This document shows positions 35,672 through 43,836 of a DNA stretch of 64,000 bases, one piece after another; the stretch's first letter is position 1; the number at the start of each line of letters is the position of its first letter. Source of the DNA: Prevotella sp. (GTDB lineage Bacteria; Bacteroidota; Bacteroidia; Bacteroidales; Bacteroidaceae); assembly GCA_017548605.1 (NCBI GenBank), contig JAFYZT010000020.1, positions 119,347 to 183,346 on the forward strand, read 5' to 3'. The translations under genes and the position numbers were made by a program. The notes under the pieces were generated by a model. The model worked only from the letters and a program-made list of their open reading frames with translations, did no database searches and was not told the DNA's origin.

Positions 35672-37003
35672 TTATTTAAATTCAACGATGTCTTGGTTAT
35701 TTACATTATCCAGATAGGATGTTTTAACTGCTGAATATGTAAAATATAAACTGTGTGATGCACGAGTACATGCAACAAAGAAATCGTGTCTCCTTCCAAC
35801 ATGACCTTCATTCGCAAAGGGAACAAAAACATGATCGAATTCAGAACCTTTTGCAGCATAATAGTCTAATATACATGGTAGATCATTATTTGAGAAATCT
35901 AATGTATTAATAGTATGGAAAGGAACTTCTTTTCCTGTTCTATAATGGGTCTGAACTTCTGTTATTCCATTTTCTGCTAACAATTTAACTACCTCCTGAA
36001 CATCAGAGTCATTTTGTACCAAAATAGCCACATCATCCAGAGTTTCGTTTTGTATCTTATTGACAATCCATTTCACTTCTTCTTCCCGTGATTGACACTT
36101 TTTGATAATGGGTTTAGGGTAAGTAGGGAAATCACTGTCTCCACCATTCTTTAAATTGTTTGTGAGCAAATCTATTTCTGGCTGTGCAATCTTTTGCGCA
36201 ACTCTTGCTATGGCCTTTGGAAGACGATAATTGTATTTCAAATTAAAAGGTTTGTAAGTGGGGAAATAAAGTTTAAGATCCTGAATAGAACTACCACTAC
36301 TTATCATTTTTTGATTGGAGTCTCCCAATAAAGACAAACTCTTCCCGATTTTAGGAATAAATTTATTCTGATAATCAGAAACATTAAAGTCTTGAGCTTC
36401 GTCAACAATTAAATAGTCAATAATAGCTTCACATGGTTTGAAAAGTGTGCCACTTGGAATCAAACAATAATTAGGACTACTTACAGAAAAAATATTATCC
36501 GTCTGCACTTCTTTAAACCATGAAGACCTTCTTCCCCACGCGTTATAAAAACGAGCATCAACCCAATCCGCAAAATCAAGTCCAATCATATTTGGTCCAT
36601 AATTCCCTCTTTCAAACTTTCTAACAATATTACCATTAACAAGATATACAAAAGAAGGGTCTATTATTTCTATTGATGAACCCAGAAAATCTATTCTTTT
36701 GGCGCAAAAAACATCGCCAATTAAATCAAACCCACGATGCTGCCATGCCCAATCGTATGCGATACGCTCATTATCCAGCCCTAGCTCTTTCATGCCATAT
36801 GCAATCATTCTTCTTAAAGCCACCGTCATAATAACGATAGCATAAGATCCCTTTCCTTTTGCTTGCAAAGCTCGATGTATTGCAAGATTAGTCTTACCGC
36901 TGCCTGCTACACCTTGGACAATGATATTCTTATCAATACTCTCAATGATTACCTCACGCTGAATATCATCAAGATTTCTTATAAACCAGTTTTGTAATCT
37001 CAT
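35672..37003 (-). CDS. Compact SF1 (UvrD/Rep-like) helicase
   Basis: 443 residues, much shorter than UvrD or Rep (~670-720). All core motifs are present: Walker A GVAGSGKT (31-38), Walker B YLIVDEAQD (197-205), motif III LLGDSNQ (225-231), motif IV LKYNYRLPKAI (255-265), motif V AAKGSEFDHVFVPF (383-396) and motif VI VACTRAS (410-416). The 1B/2B accessory domains seem minimal. Short UvrD-like helicases of this kind occur in phage-defence systems. The start ATG overlaps the methyltransferase stop by four bases. Confidence 0.88.
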   Translation of the reverse strand: MRLQNWFIRNLDDIQREVIIESIDKNIIVQGVAGSGKTNLAIHRALQAKGKGSYAIVIMTVALRRMIAYGMKELGLDNERIAYDWAWQHRGFDLIGDVFCAKRIDFLGSSIEIIDPSFVYLVNGNIVRKFERGNYGPNMIGLDFADWVDARFYNAWGRRSSWFKEVQTDNIFSVSSPNYCLIPSGTLFKPCEAIIDYLIVDEAQDFNVSDYQNKFIPKIGKSLSLLGDSNQKMISSGSSIQDLKLYFPTYKPFNLKYNYRLPKAIARVAQKIAQPEIDLLTNNLKNGGDSDFPTYPKPIIKKCQSREEEVKWIVNKIQNETLDDVAILVQNDSDVQEVVKLLAENGITEVQTHYRTGKEVPFHTINTLDFSNNDLPCILDYYAAKGSEFDHVFVPFANEGHVGRRHDFFVACTRASHSLYFTYSAVKTSYLDNVNNQDIVEFK

Positions 37004-37812
37004 GCTACATCTTTTTTAGTTATAATTCTCCAAGCCACCTTACTTTCGTCATTACCTCTATGTGAGTGAGATATTAAGAAAGATTGATTATACCCTTCAT
37101 TCCTGAATGTAATATTACAATTGGCTGCCATTAACCCTTTGTCCATCATTTTGGGTAACCATTCTTGGGAAGTGTTATTATAGGTAGTTACATCTACAAA
37201 TAAAACCATACCTGAGGGAGCTAGTTTTGGCAACAGGAACTCGGCAATATGTTTGTATGCATTTTCTTGTTCAAACTGCTGTTTCGTTACAAATTCACAT
37301 ATTGCCTTGAAGGAAATGATAATATCAAACTTGCGTTTTATTACATTGCTAAGAATACTTAGATCATAGAAATCATCAATACAAACATGAGCTGAATGGT
37401 TTTCTAATTGAATACATACATGCTTCTTGAACTCTTGCAGAACCTTGTCGTACTGCTGTAAGGCATGATTATTCCCGTCTAGAGCTACAATTTTGACCTT
37501 CTTCATTTTTAAATAGGATTGAGACAAAGCAGTTAATAAACCTATGATTTCCCCCCCCGTACCACATCCAAAATCAAAAATAGAGATTTCTTTTTTGTCA
37601 GCGAATTGCTCGGGATTGATCTTAAAAAACTCTGAGAAAATGCAATACGACTCAGCATAACTCCGAGGGAAGTATGTGCCCAAGTAATTGAGAACATCGT
37701 TCTTGTCCCAATCAATAACAGTCATATCAGAGTTTGAGCGACAATACTTTGCCCCAAGTTTCTCAAAGATCAGGTGGTCTAGCCACTTTGGTAAATATAC
37801 ACTATTCAACAT
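37000..37812 (-). CDS. Class I SAM-dependent methyltransferase
   Basis: 270 residues. SAM motif I is IFDFGCGTGGEIIGLL (residues 78-93), motif II has the acidic residue in VKIVALDGNNHAL (~106-118), and FDIIISFKAICEFV (~162-175) is motif IV. The N-terminal LGTYFPRSYAESYCIFSEFF resembles the lead-in of Rsm22-like rRNA methyltransferases, but no DNA-methylase (N/DPPY) motif is present, so DNA, RNA, protein and small-molecule targets all remain possible. It overlaps the helicase gene by four bases and follows the 999-aa gene by 14 bases. Confidence 0.83.
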   Translation of the reverse strand: MLNSVYLPKWLDHLIFEKLGAKYCRSNSDMTVIDWDKNDVLNYLGTYFPRSYAESYCIFSEFFKINPEQFADKKEISIFDFGCGTGGEIIGLLTALSQSYLKMKKVKIVALDGNNHALQQYDKVLQEFKKHVCIQLENHSAHVCIDDFYDLSILSNVIKRKFDIIISFKAICEFVTKQQFEQENAYKHIAEFLLPKLAPSGMVLFVDVTTYNNTSQEWLPKMMDKGLMAANCNITFRNEGYNQSFLISHSHRGNDESKVAWRIITKKDVA

Positions 37813-37826
37813 ATTTCACCTTTTCA

Positions 37827-40826
37827 TTAAAATGTTGTTTCAACATTGGATGTCATAGGCCAGTAAACTGCCAGAATCTTCCATACATGCTTATTATGTA
37901 TGCTGTCGAATCCCGTTTTCTCTACTTTCACCATTTGGCCTTTATTGAATTGTTCCATTGAGTATTCTCCCCATGTGGAGCGATGCAAGTAGGCAGTTTG
38001 GTTATCCTCAGTTTTTATGATAAAAGAGTTCTTGTCAACATGAGCAATACTTCCTTCAATAACACTTCCTATGGGAATATCTGAGTCTTTAACTTCTATC
38101 TGATGTTTAGCTGCTACAGTTTTGACAGGAGTTGCACTAAGGTACAGCAAATTCTTATCCTCATTGGCATGAGAGAAATACATCTGTGTCAACTCCATAG
38201 GTTTTAATCCATTCTTTGCTGCCTTCTGCTGCTGTCGAAGATTCATAAACGCTTCTCTGTTCCCAACCTTGAATATGAGCATTTTTCTTTCATTTCGAGA
38301 AATATATTTCACTCGAACAGGACAATCAGTGTTTATACTGACATTTAGTTGCGAGAAACGGATGCCTTTCAACCCTATAATACCATTGTTGAATGAACCT
38401 AGGTCATCGTATTCGCAAGGAACCAAAATAATACCATCGTTGTTTTCCAGTCCCCACTTACCTAACTTGTTAATTTTTGAGATACTATCAGAAATTCTTT
38501 CCGTATTTGACTTTATAGCTTGGCATTCAGAATCAATACGTCCTTCTCTGCCATCCTTTAAGATGGTGGCCATACCTTCATTATCGAGTTCGCTAATGTG
38601 GTCATATCCAGAAATTATGATGTGGCCATTTTGATTCAAAATACAATATTGACCATCTTGAACAGCTATAAACTTGTCTGAAGACCATACACCAATTTTA
38701 GAGAATATTGGCAGCGTTATTGGCTTTGCATTCTTGTCCATAATGCCCCATAACCAGTCTCCACCATTCTCTTTAACGTATTTTTTGTAATTGTCTCCCA
38801 TTTTTTCAATACGTCTGATGTCTTTATCAATCAGTTCGTAGTTGGAAGCAAAAACTTCTATAATACCATTTCTTTTCCCCTCATACCAGCCTCTATGTGT
38901 CTTTATTTCATCGTAGATAAATGGCAAACGTATTAAGCCGTCGTATGTAATCAAACCGTATTGCCCTAATCGTTGTGCAATTATGTATTTCTTTGTAGGC
39001 TTAACGTCCCCGTCTATCTCATTGTCCTCTACTATCTCTTGAATCTTTTCTTCTGTTTTTTGCTGTTCTGTTTCTTCACGACTTAGCTCTTCTTCCCATT
39101 GCCTATCCAGCTCAGCCAGTATCTCTTTGTTTTCCTCCTCGATACTAACTACTTTTATTTTAAACTCTGGATGTGCAGCAAAATATGCCTGCTCAGCGTC
39201 TTCGTAGTATGGTTTATACGTATTGTCAAATTTAAGATCGGATAGTCGGATATATTTGCCACCCAATTTGTCAGATGTATTCCCGTTAGGATATTGCCAA
39301 CTACCATCAGGAGTTATCCAATTACATTTCAATACCAATTCACCCAATTCTTCGCTTTTCCTTTGAGCATCAAGGTCGAAGATGAAAAGATTCATTCGAT
39401 TGTTGTAGTAAATGTCCTTGACCATCATGTTTGTCAAGTCCACATGCTCACCTTGTTCATCAAAGTTAGAAACCCAAATGATATGTTTTTGGTTTAACCT
39501 ATAAAACAAATCACGTTCTGCAATGACACTTACAAAAGTAGTACTTAGTTGCAGTTCGAAGACAACTTCCTGCCCACGATAGTTAGCAATAACATCTGGA
39601 CGTCTCCATCTTAAAATTGGGTGATTCCCTTTTATAGTGTTTTCTGTTCTGACATTGGTAACACCATTTGTCATTTCCAAATATTTTGCTATTTCCGCTT
39701 TTAGGAACTTATGACGTTCACCTTCATTACATCTGGCAAATTTTTCTCGGTTTATTTCTCGCCTTGTCCTCCCTGTTGTGGTCTTATAGTCACAATCATC
39801 ACTATCTCTCAGGTGCGAAAAGAAACGAGCCAAACCTCTTTCTGTCTTTCTCCCTGAAATTTTAACCATCTGACCACAGTATTTACATACATACATAGGT
39901 TTACGTAAATAAATGGCTTTCTCCAATTCCGTTCTCTTCTTGAAGATAATACTCTCAGGCTGAGAAAAGAATTGCTTAGCATAGATTTCTTTGTCGTTTT
40001 CTAAGTCAATTACAGTATCAATGGTCCGTTTGGTTGAATCTTTTGATTTCTCTGAATTATTACCTATAACGGAATCCTCTATTACTATTGTTATGTCATG
40101 AGAAACTGGAATAGGGGACAATTCGTCTACAGGCACCTTTTTCTCCAGGACATTAGAAATAATATCTGTGCCCGATGATTGCTGTTCCTTCTTTATTTTC
40201 GCTATTTCTTTAGACTTTGCTTCTATTGTCTCTCCTTGTTCTCTAATTGTTTTTTTCAGATTATCTATAGTAGAGTCTTGCTTACTAATTCTCGCATTCT
40301 GCATTTTATTTTCCTCTTTCGCTTGTTCATACAAATCTTGGAGACTAACATATTGACGTTTCAGATTCTCAATTTCATCAAGGGCTTCGTCATCACCACC
40401 ACTTTCTACAGGTGTAGATGATGTCTGTAATTGTTCATTTAGTGACTCTATTTCTTTTTTCGCTCCATCTATTGATGTTTTTAGTCCTGCATTTTCCTGT
40501 TGAGTTTTGTCTAATGTTTCACTCAATTGACTGATGCTACTTTTATAATCCTCTTCATTCTTCTTTAACTCGTCTTTTAGCTCTTTTATCTGGTTCTGCA
40601 ACCGGTCTATTTGACTGTTAAGATTTTGATTTTTATTCTCTAGAGAAGTATTGTCTTCTTGCAAACGCATAACTATCTCTGATAAGGATTCTTTTTCCTT
40701 TTTCAGAGAATTAGTTCTATAGACATGTCTGCCTATCTCTTCTCTTAGTCTTTTGTTTTCGCTTTGAAGAGAATCAACGTCTATGCCACAGACTTTCTTT
40801 AATAACCATATTGTTAATCCTTTCAT
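37827..40826 (-). CDS. 999-aa multidomain protein: coiled coil, CoiA-like nuclease, WG repeats, S1-like domain
   Basis: Residues ~15-215 are a long coiled coil (LKKEKESLSEIVMRLQEDN and on). Residues ~311-350 hold a zinc-finger-like CKYC (C314, C317) with H337 and C345. Residues ~365-490 resemble the CoiA-type PD-(D/E)xK nuclease: D411 in WRRPDV, E424 and Q426 in VVFELQLS. Residues ~612-820 contain about four WG-type repeats (YGLITYDGLIRLPFIYDEI, WLWGIMDKNAKPI, KWGLENNDGIILVPCEYDD). Residues ~918-985 look like an S1/OB fold (GSVIEGSIAHVDKNSFIIK). The nuclease call rests on the D-ExQ pattern and the CoiA/DUF6035-like setting. It is first of five tightly packed genes. Confidence 0.8.
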   Translation of the reverse strand: MKGLTIWLLKKVCGIDVDSLQSENKRLREEIGRHVYRTNSLKKEKESLSEIVMRLQEDNTSLENKNQNLNSQIDRLQNQIKELKDELKKNEEDYKSSISQLSETLDKTQQENAGLKTSIDGAKKEIESLNEQLQTSSTPVESGGDDEALDEIENLKRQYVSLQDLYEQAKEENKMQNARISKQDSTIDNLKKTIREQGETIEAKSKEIAKIKKEQQSSGTDIISNVLEKKVPVDELSPIPVSHDITIVIEDSVIGNNSEKSKDSTKRTIDTVIDLENDKEIYAKQFFSQPESIIFKKRTELEKAIYLRKPMYVCKYCGQMVKISGRKTERGLARFFSHLRDSDDCDYKTTTGRTRREINREKFARCNEGERHKFLKAEIAKYLEMTNGVTNVRTENTIKGNHPILRWRRPDVIANYRGQEVVFELQLSTTFVSVIAERDLFYRLNQKHIIWVSNFDEQGEHVDLTNMMVKDIYYNNRMNLFIFDLDAQRKSEELGELVLKCNWITPDGSWQYPNGNTSDKLGGKYIRLSDLKFDNTYKPYYEDAEQAYFAAHPEFKIKVVSIEEENKEILAELDRQWEEELSREETEQQKTEEKIQEIVEDNEIDGDVKPTKKYIIAQRLGQYGLITYDGLIRLPFIYDEIKTHRGWYEGKRNGIIEVFASNYELIDKDIRRIEKMGDNYKKYVKENGGDWLWGIMDKNAKPITLPIFSKIGVWSSDKFIAVQDGQYCILNQNGHIIISGYDHISELDNEGMATILKDGREGRIDSECQAIKSNTERISDSISKINKLGKWGLENNDGIILVPCEYDDLGSFNNGIIGLKGIRFSQLNVSINTDCPVRVKYISRNERKMLIFKVGNREAFMNLRQQQKAAKNGLKPMELTQMYFSHANEDKNLLYLSATPVKTVAAKHQIEVKDSDIPIGSVIEGSIAHVDKNSFIIKTEDNQTAYLHRSTWGEYSMEQFNKGQMVKVEKTGFDSIHNKHVWKILAVYWPMTSNVETTF

Positions 40827-40899
40827 ACAATTTCTGCAAAAAAATAAACCGAATTCTATCTTCTGCCTCTCTTTTATCTCCCTTGCTATGATGTAGCAA

Positions 40900-41157
40900 C
40901 TATAGTCCCATCAGCGACTTAAGTGCGTTCAGTAGCATTTCCCTACGGTGTATTTCTGCATCCTTCTCTTCTTGTGAAGCGAAAGGACAACTCTCAATAC
41001 TCCTCTTTGTTCCTGCGAACAAATAATCAACCATGTCACGAGTTTGTTCCCTCGTGACAAATCTGCCACCTAATAATGCTTCCAGATATTGTGCGGCACC
41101 ATTTGCATATTCTGCCATTTCTGCGCTATACAGGAATATCTTCTTGTCGTCTACCAT
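40900..41157 (-). CDS. Small uncharacterised protein at the head of the accessory operon
   Basis: 85 residues, acidic to neutral, mostly helical (SAEMAEYANGAAQYLEALLG, then REQTRDMVDYLFAGTKRSIE). One cysteine. No known motif seen. It lies 73 bases upstream of the 999-aa gene and downstream of a TATCTTTG promoter box, so it may be a regulator or small effector of the system; that is inference from position only. Confidence 0.7.
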   Translation of the reverse strand: MVDDKKIFLYSAEMAEYANGAAQYLEALLGGRFVTREQTRDMVDYLFAGTKRSIESCPFASQEEKDAEIHRREMLLNALKSLMGL

Positions 41158-41206
41158 ATATCTTTCATTTTAGATGTCCTTATTCCGTATTGCCAATTAC
41201 TGACCA

Positions 41207-41214
41207 CAAAGATA
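41207..41214 (-). promoter_or_regulatory. Putative -7 promoter box of the accessory operon (TATCTTTG)
   Basis: Minus-strand TATCTTTG fits TAnnTTTG exactly, 50 bases before the first gene of the operon. A -33 box is not evident. Confidence 0.55.
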
Positions 41215-41264
41215 AAAATATTTTTCTAATGATAAGCATAATGACCTGAAAAAGTTACATTTCC

Positions 41265-41294
41265 ATTTGGGATCGTCCGAGGGCGGTCCCAAAT
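41265..41294. promoter_or_regulatory. 30-bp near-perfect palindrome between divergent genes
   Basis: ATTTGGGA-T-CGTCC-GA-GGGCG-G-TCCCAAAT: 8 outer and 5 inner pairs plus a T-G wobble. It sits upstream of both divergent promoter boxes (41207 minus, 41347 plus), so it is better placed as an operator or site for a dimeric protein than as a terminator. Confidence 0.55.
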
Positions 41295-41346
41295 TATTTG
41301 TCGGGATAATACTACTGACAGAGTGGCAACTTTTCGAAAATATTTG

Positions 41347-41354
41347 TATTTTTG
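41347..41354 (+). promoter_or_regulatory. Putative -7 promoter box (TATTTTTG)
   Basis: Plus-strand match to TAnnTTTG, 26 bases before a small open frame that leads into the FAD reductase gene. Confidence 0.45.
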
Positions 41355-41379
41355 TAGCCGAATACAAAAAGCGAAGAAT

Positions 41380-41487
41380 ATGACAGAAGTCTACCAACAA
41401 TCCCGATTGAATTATATAGAAGAATCTACCGACGAGATGACGCAATTTATTCATACAAAAAAACCGATGATATTCTCAAATAGGTGA
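41380..41487 (+). CDS. Possible 35-codon upstream ORF
   Basis: ATG at 41380 to TGA at 41485-41487, beginning MTEVYQQSRLNYIEES and ending FSNR. The stop overlaps an in-frame GTG (41484) of the FAD reductase as GTGA, the arrangement used for coupled translation. Composition is plausible for a soluble peptide, but no homology is recognised. It could equally be a chance frame in the leader. Confidence 0.35.
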   Translation: MTEVYQQSRLNYIEESTDEMTQFIHTKKPMIFSNR

Positions 41488-41495
41488 AGATTTTG

Positions 41496-42512
41496 ATGGA
41501 AAGAATGGAGAAGACTAAGGTACTGATAGTAGGAGCGGGACCAGCGGGAAGCACATGCGGACTGTTGCTCAGGAAACGGGGCATTGACTGCCTGCTGGTG
41601 GACCGTGCTACGTTCCCCCGTGACAAGATTTGTGGCGGAGGACTCACGCCACGTTCCTATCGTCTGCTCGAGAAACTGCTGCCCTCTTTCCGTTACGACT
41701 ATAACAGCGTGCATGAACTGAGGCTCATGATTGAAGGGGAACCGGTGTTCGACCTGCACATGAACAATGAGCTTCGCATCGTCAAACGCCGACAGTTTGA
41801 CGCCCAACTGTTGGAGGAATACATCAATAACGGCGGCAATTTTATCTGCGATGCTTTGACAAACATAGAGGAACATGACGGGCAGATAACAGCCACGCTG
41901 AGGTCAGGCCGACAAGTGCTCTGTGACTACCTGATTGGAGCCGACGGAGCCAACAGCCGTGTGAGAAAATACCTCAACCCAGAGACAAGTCGTGGATTCC
42001 TTTTTCTGGAGCAATACGGACCGAAGTCACCCGACAATGTCATCGAGATAAACCTGTCTGCCTCCTACGATGCCGGTTACTATTACAATTTCCCCAACGA
42101 GGCATACGACGTGCAGGGTTTCTGCGACCATAGCACCACGATGGAAGTATTCCGCAGCGTGCTCTCCACGATGGGCTGTCCCGAGGAAAAGGCCAAGGGA
42201 GCCTATATCCCACTGAGTTTCGACTATCCACTCCACGAACACATCATCCTCATCGGCGATGCAGGCGGCTTTGCCAACCGCCTTACCTTCGAGGGACTCT
42301 ACTACGCCTTCCTCACAGCCAGTCATGCCGCAGAGGCCATCAGCACAGGACAACCTTTTGCAGAGGTAAACCAGCAGGTATTTGTCAATAAACGGAAAGA
42401 GGAACGGTTGACCCGTTTCTTCTACAGTAGCAAAGGTCTCAAACTGTTCCGTTTCCTCTGCAAGCGATTGCCGGGAGTGGTACGATGGGGCTATAACAGA
42501 GCGACCATCTGA
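41496..42512 (+). CDS. FAD-dependent oxidoreductase, geranylgeranyl reductase family
   Basis: About 338 residues. FAD-binding KVLIVGAGPAGSTCGLLLRK at the N-terminus, then FPRDKICGGGLTPR, the second nucleotide motif DYLIGADGANSRVRK (near 150) and LIGDAGGFANRLTFEGLYYA (near 255), in the order of geranylgeranyl-reductase-like flavoproteins. In Bacteroidales such proteins are single genes without known substrate; prenyl-lipid or quinone reduction is an inference. Possible starts are GTG 41484, ATG 41496 and ATG 41505; 41496 is used. Confidence 0.88.
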   Translation: MERMEKTKVLIVGAGPAGSTCGLLLRKRGIDCLLVDRATFPRDKICGGGLTPRSYRLLEKLLPSFRYDYNSVHELRLMIEGEPVFDLHMNNELRIVKRRQFDAQLLEEYINNGGNFICDALTNIEEHDGQITATLRSGRQVLCDYLIGADGANSRVRKYLNPETSRGFLFLEQYGPKSPDNVIEINLSASYDAGYYYNFPNEAYDVQGFCDHSTTMEVFRSVLSTMGCPEEKAKGAYIPLSFDYPLHEHIILIGDAGGFANRLTFEGLYYAFLTASHAAEAISTGQPFAEVNQQVFVNKRKEERLTRFFYSSKGLKLFRFLCKRLPGVVRWGYNRATI

Positions 42513-42663
42513 AACGTTGAACGTAGAACATGGAACGTTGAACATTTTGATTTCTTTGTTCATCATGTTTCGACTTCAAACATCCGTCTTCAAATATCTA
42601 GCACTAAATAGCCCTCTACCTTTTTCAAACATTTGCTAATTTGTGCAAAAAAATCATACAAAA
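42513..42663. other. Intergenic region without a recognised gene
   Basis: Between the FAD reductase and the GYF_2 gene (312 bases in all). It opens with gaacgtt words (ttgaacgtagaacatggaac) of the short-word spacer type and is otherwise AT-rich. No terminator hairpin was found. The promoter of the next gene follows. Confidence 0.6.
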
Positions 42664-42694
42664 TTTGGTTGATATTGTGGGAATGATAATTTTG
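42664..42694 (+). promoter_or_regulatory. Complete Bacteroidota-type promoter
   Basis: TTTG at 42664-42667, a 19-base spacer, and TAATTTTG at 42687-42694. Both boxes match the vegetative consensus. It drives the GYF_2 gene with a leader of about 125 bases. Confidence 0.85.
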
Positions 42695-42712
42695 CACCGC
42701 CAACCAAGAGAA

Positions 42713-42757
42713 GGGTAAAAAGGTAAAAGAGCAAAGAGGTAAAAGAGTAATTAAGAA
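42713..42757 (+). repeat. ggtaaaa/gagtaa reiterated array in a 5' leader
   Basis: agggtaaaaaggtaaaagag, then aggtaaaagagtaatt: about five heptamer-like units inside the transcribed leader of the GYF_2 gene. Confidence 0.65.
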
Positions 42758-42824
42758 AGAAAGTAAAACTATTCAGCACACAACTGAAAGACTAGACACT
42801 ATAACAACTAAAAGAGAGAAAGCA

Positions 42825-43739
42825 ATGAACGAGACTGTCATCAGATTTTATGTGGTGCTCAACGACGAGCAACAAGGTCCTTACACCATCGAGCAACTGC
42901 AGAAGATGGGACTAGACAGCGACATGCTGGTGTGGAAAGCCGGCATGGCCGATTGGACACCTGCCGGTGAGGTGGACGTGCTGCGCAACATCGTGCGCCC
43001 GCCTGTTCCCGAGCCTCCTGCCGAGATACCAGAAGAGCCTGCCGTAGTGCCCCCACCCGCCCCCTCAGTGGTGCAAATGGAGCCATCGGAGCCACCCCTG
43101 CAAGAACCACCTGTGCTCCCGATACAGGAGCCGTCCATGCAAACGCCACCGCCACAAGACATTCCTCCTAGGCCACAGTCAAACGATTACGGTCCTGTGC
43201 CGCCTGTGCGCGAGTCGTTTATCGGTCGTCATAAGGGATGGTTTATCTTCCTCTTTTTCCTGGCGGTGCTCTGTGCCGTTCTCGCCGTGACCAACCCCGA
43301 TGAGAAGAAGCACCAGGCAGCCATCAGCCAACTGGCAAGCGACATCATCGAGCAACAGGTAGACGATATCTTCGACGACCCCTACAGCGGCTTCGGCACA
43401 TCGGTGCTCACCTCGGGCATCGTCGACAAGGTGGCCGGTCACATGGTGACAGTGAAAGACTACGGTCTGTTCTCACTCGGACAACTGGAGTATGGCGATG
43501 AAAAGAAGACCGTATCGTTCGGTATCCTCGGTCACGTGTTCACCTTCAGCAACGAAGACGTGGAACGTTACATCACCAATCAGCAGACGAAACGACAAGT
43601 TCCCCGCATCCAGGAAGACGAGGACGAAGACGATGATGATTCAGGCGACAGCCGATATACGCCACCCGTGCTCCACGACCAACCCGTGGTGCCCGACGAC
43701 CCGTCAGCCACAGCGCCCGACACCATCGATTTGTTCTGA
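42825..43739 (+). CDS. GYF_2 domain membrane protein with DUF4359-like C-terminus
   Basis: 304 residues. Residues ~6-58 form a GYF_2 (DUF4339) domain: FYVVLNDEQQGPYTIEQLQK and VWKAGMADWTPAGEV. A Pro/Glu-rich linker (~60-125) follows, then one membrane span WFIFLFFLAVLCAVLAV (~137-155). The segment ISQLASDIIEQQVDDIF through DYGLFSLGQL and KTVSFGILGHVFTF fits DUF4359 of Bacteroidales. An acidic tail ends it. GYF_2 domains bind proline-rich partners, so a membrane-linked scaffold role is possible. Confidence 0.82.
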   Translation: MNETVIRFYVVLNDEQQGPYTIEQLQKMGLDSDMLVWKAGMADWTPAGEVDVLRNIVRPPVPEPPAEIPEEPAVVPPPAPSVVQMEPSEPPLQEPPVLPIQEPSMQTPPPQDIPPRPQSNDYGPVPPVRESFIGRHKGWFIFLFFLAVLCAVLAVTNPDEKKHQAAISQLASDIIEQQVDDIFDDPYSGFGTSVLTSGIVDKVAGHMVTVKDYGLFSLGQLEYGDEKKTVSFGILGHVFTFSNEDVERYITNQQTKRQVPRIQEDEDEDDDDSGDSRYTPPVLHDQPVVPDDPSATAPDTIDLF

Positions 43740-43740
43740 A

Positions 43741-43772
43741 AACCCACCCCGGCCCTCCCAAAGGGAGGGGGA
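43741..43772 (+). repeat. Palindromic GC-rich intergenic repeat, copy 9
   Basis: AACCCACCCCGG then CCCTCCC-AAA-GGGAGGG, directly after the stop of the GYF_2 gene and between convergent genes, where it may act as a terminator hairpin. Confidence 0.85.
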
Positions 43773-43836
43773 GTGAAGAGGTGAGAGGTGAGGGGTGAGA
43801 GAATACCCTAGAACACTAAACTCTCAACACTAAACA

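Noticed and set aside
38000-38200. Wall-associated or adhesin role for the WG-repeat protein
   Set aside because: No signal peptide or membrane span; N-terminus is a cytoplasmic coiled coil and neighbours are nucleic-acid enzymes.
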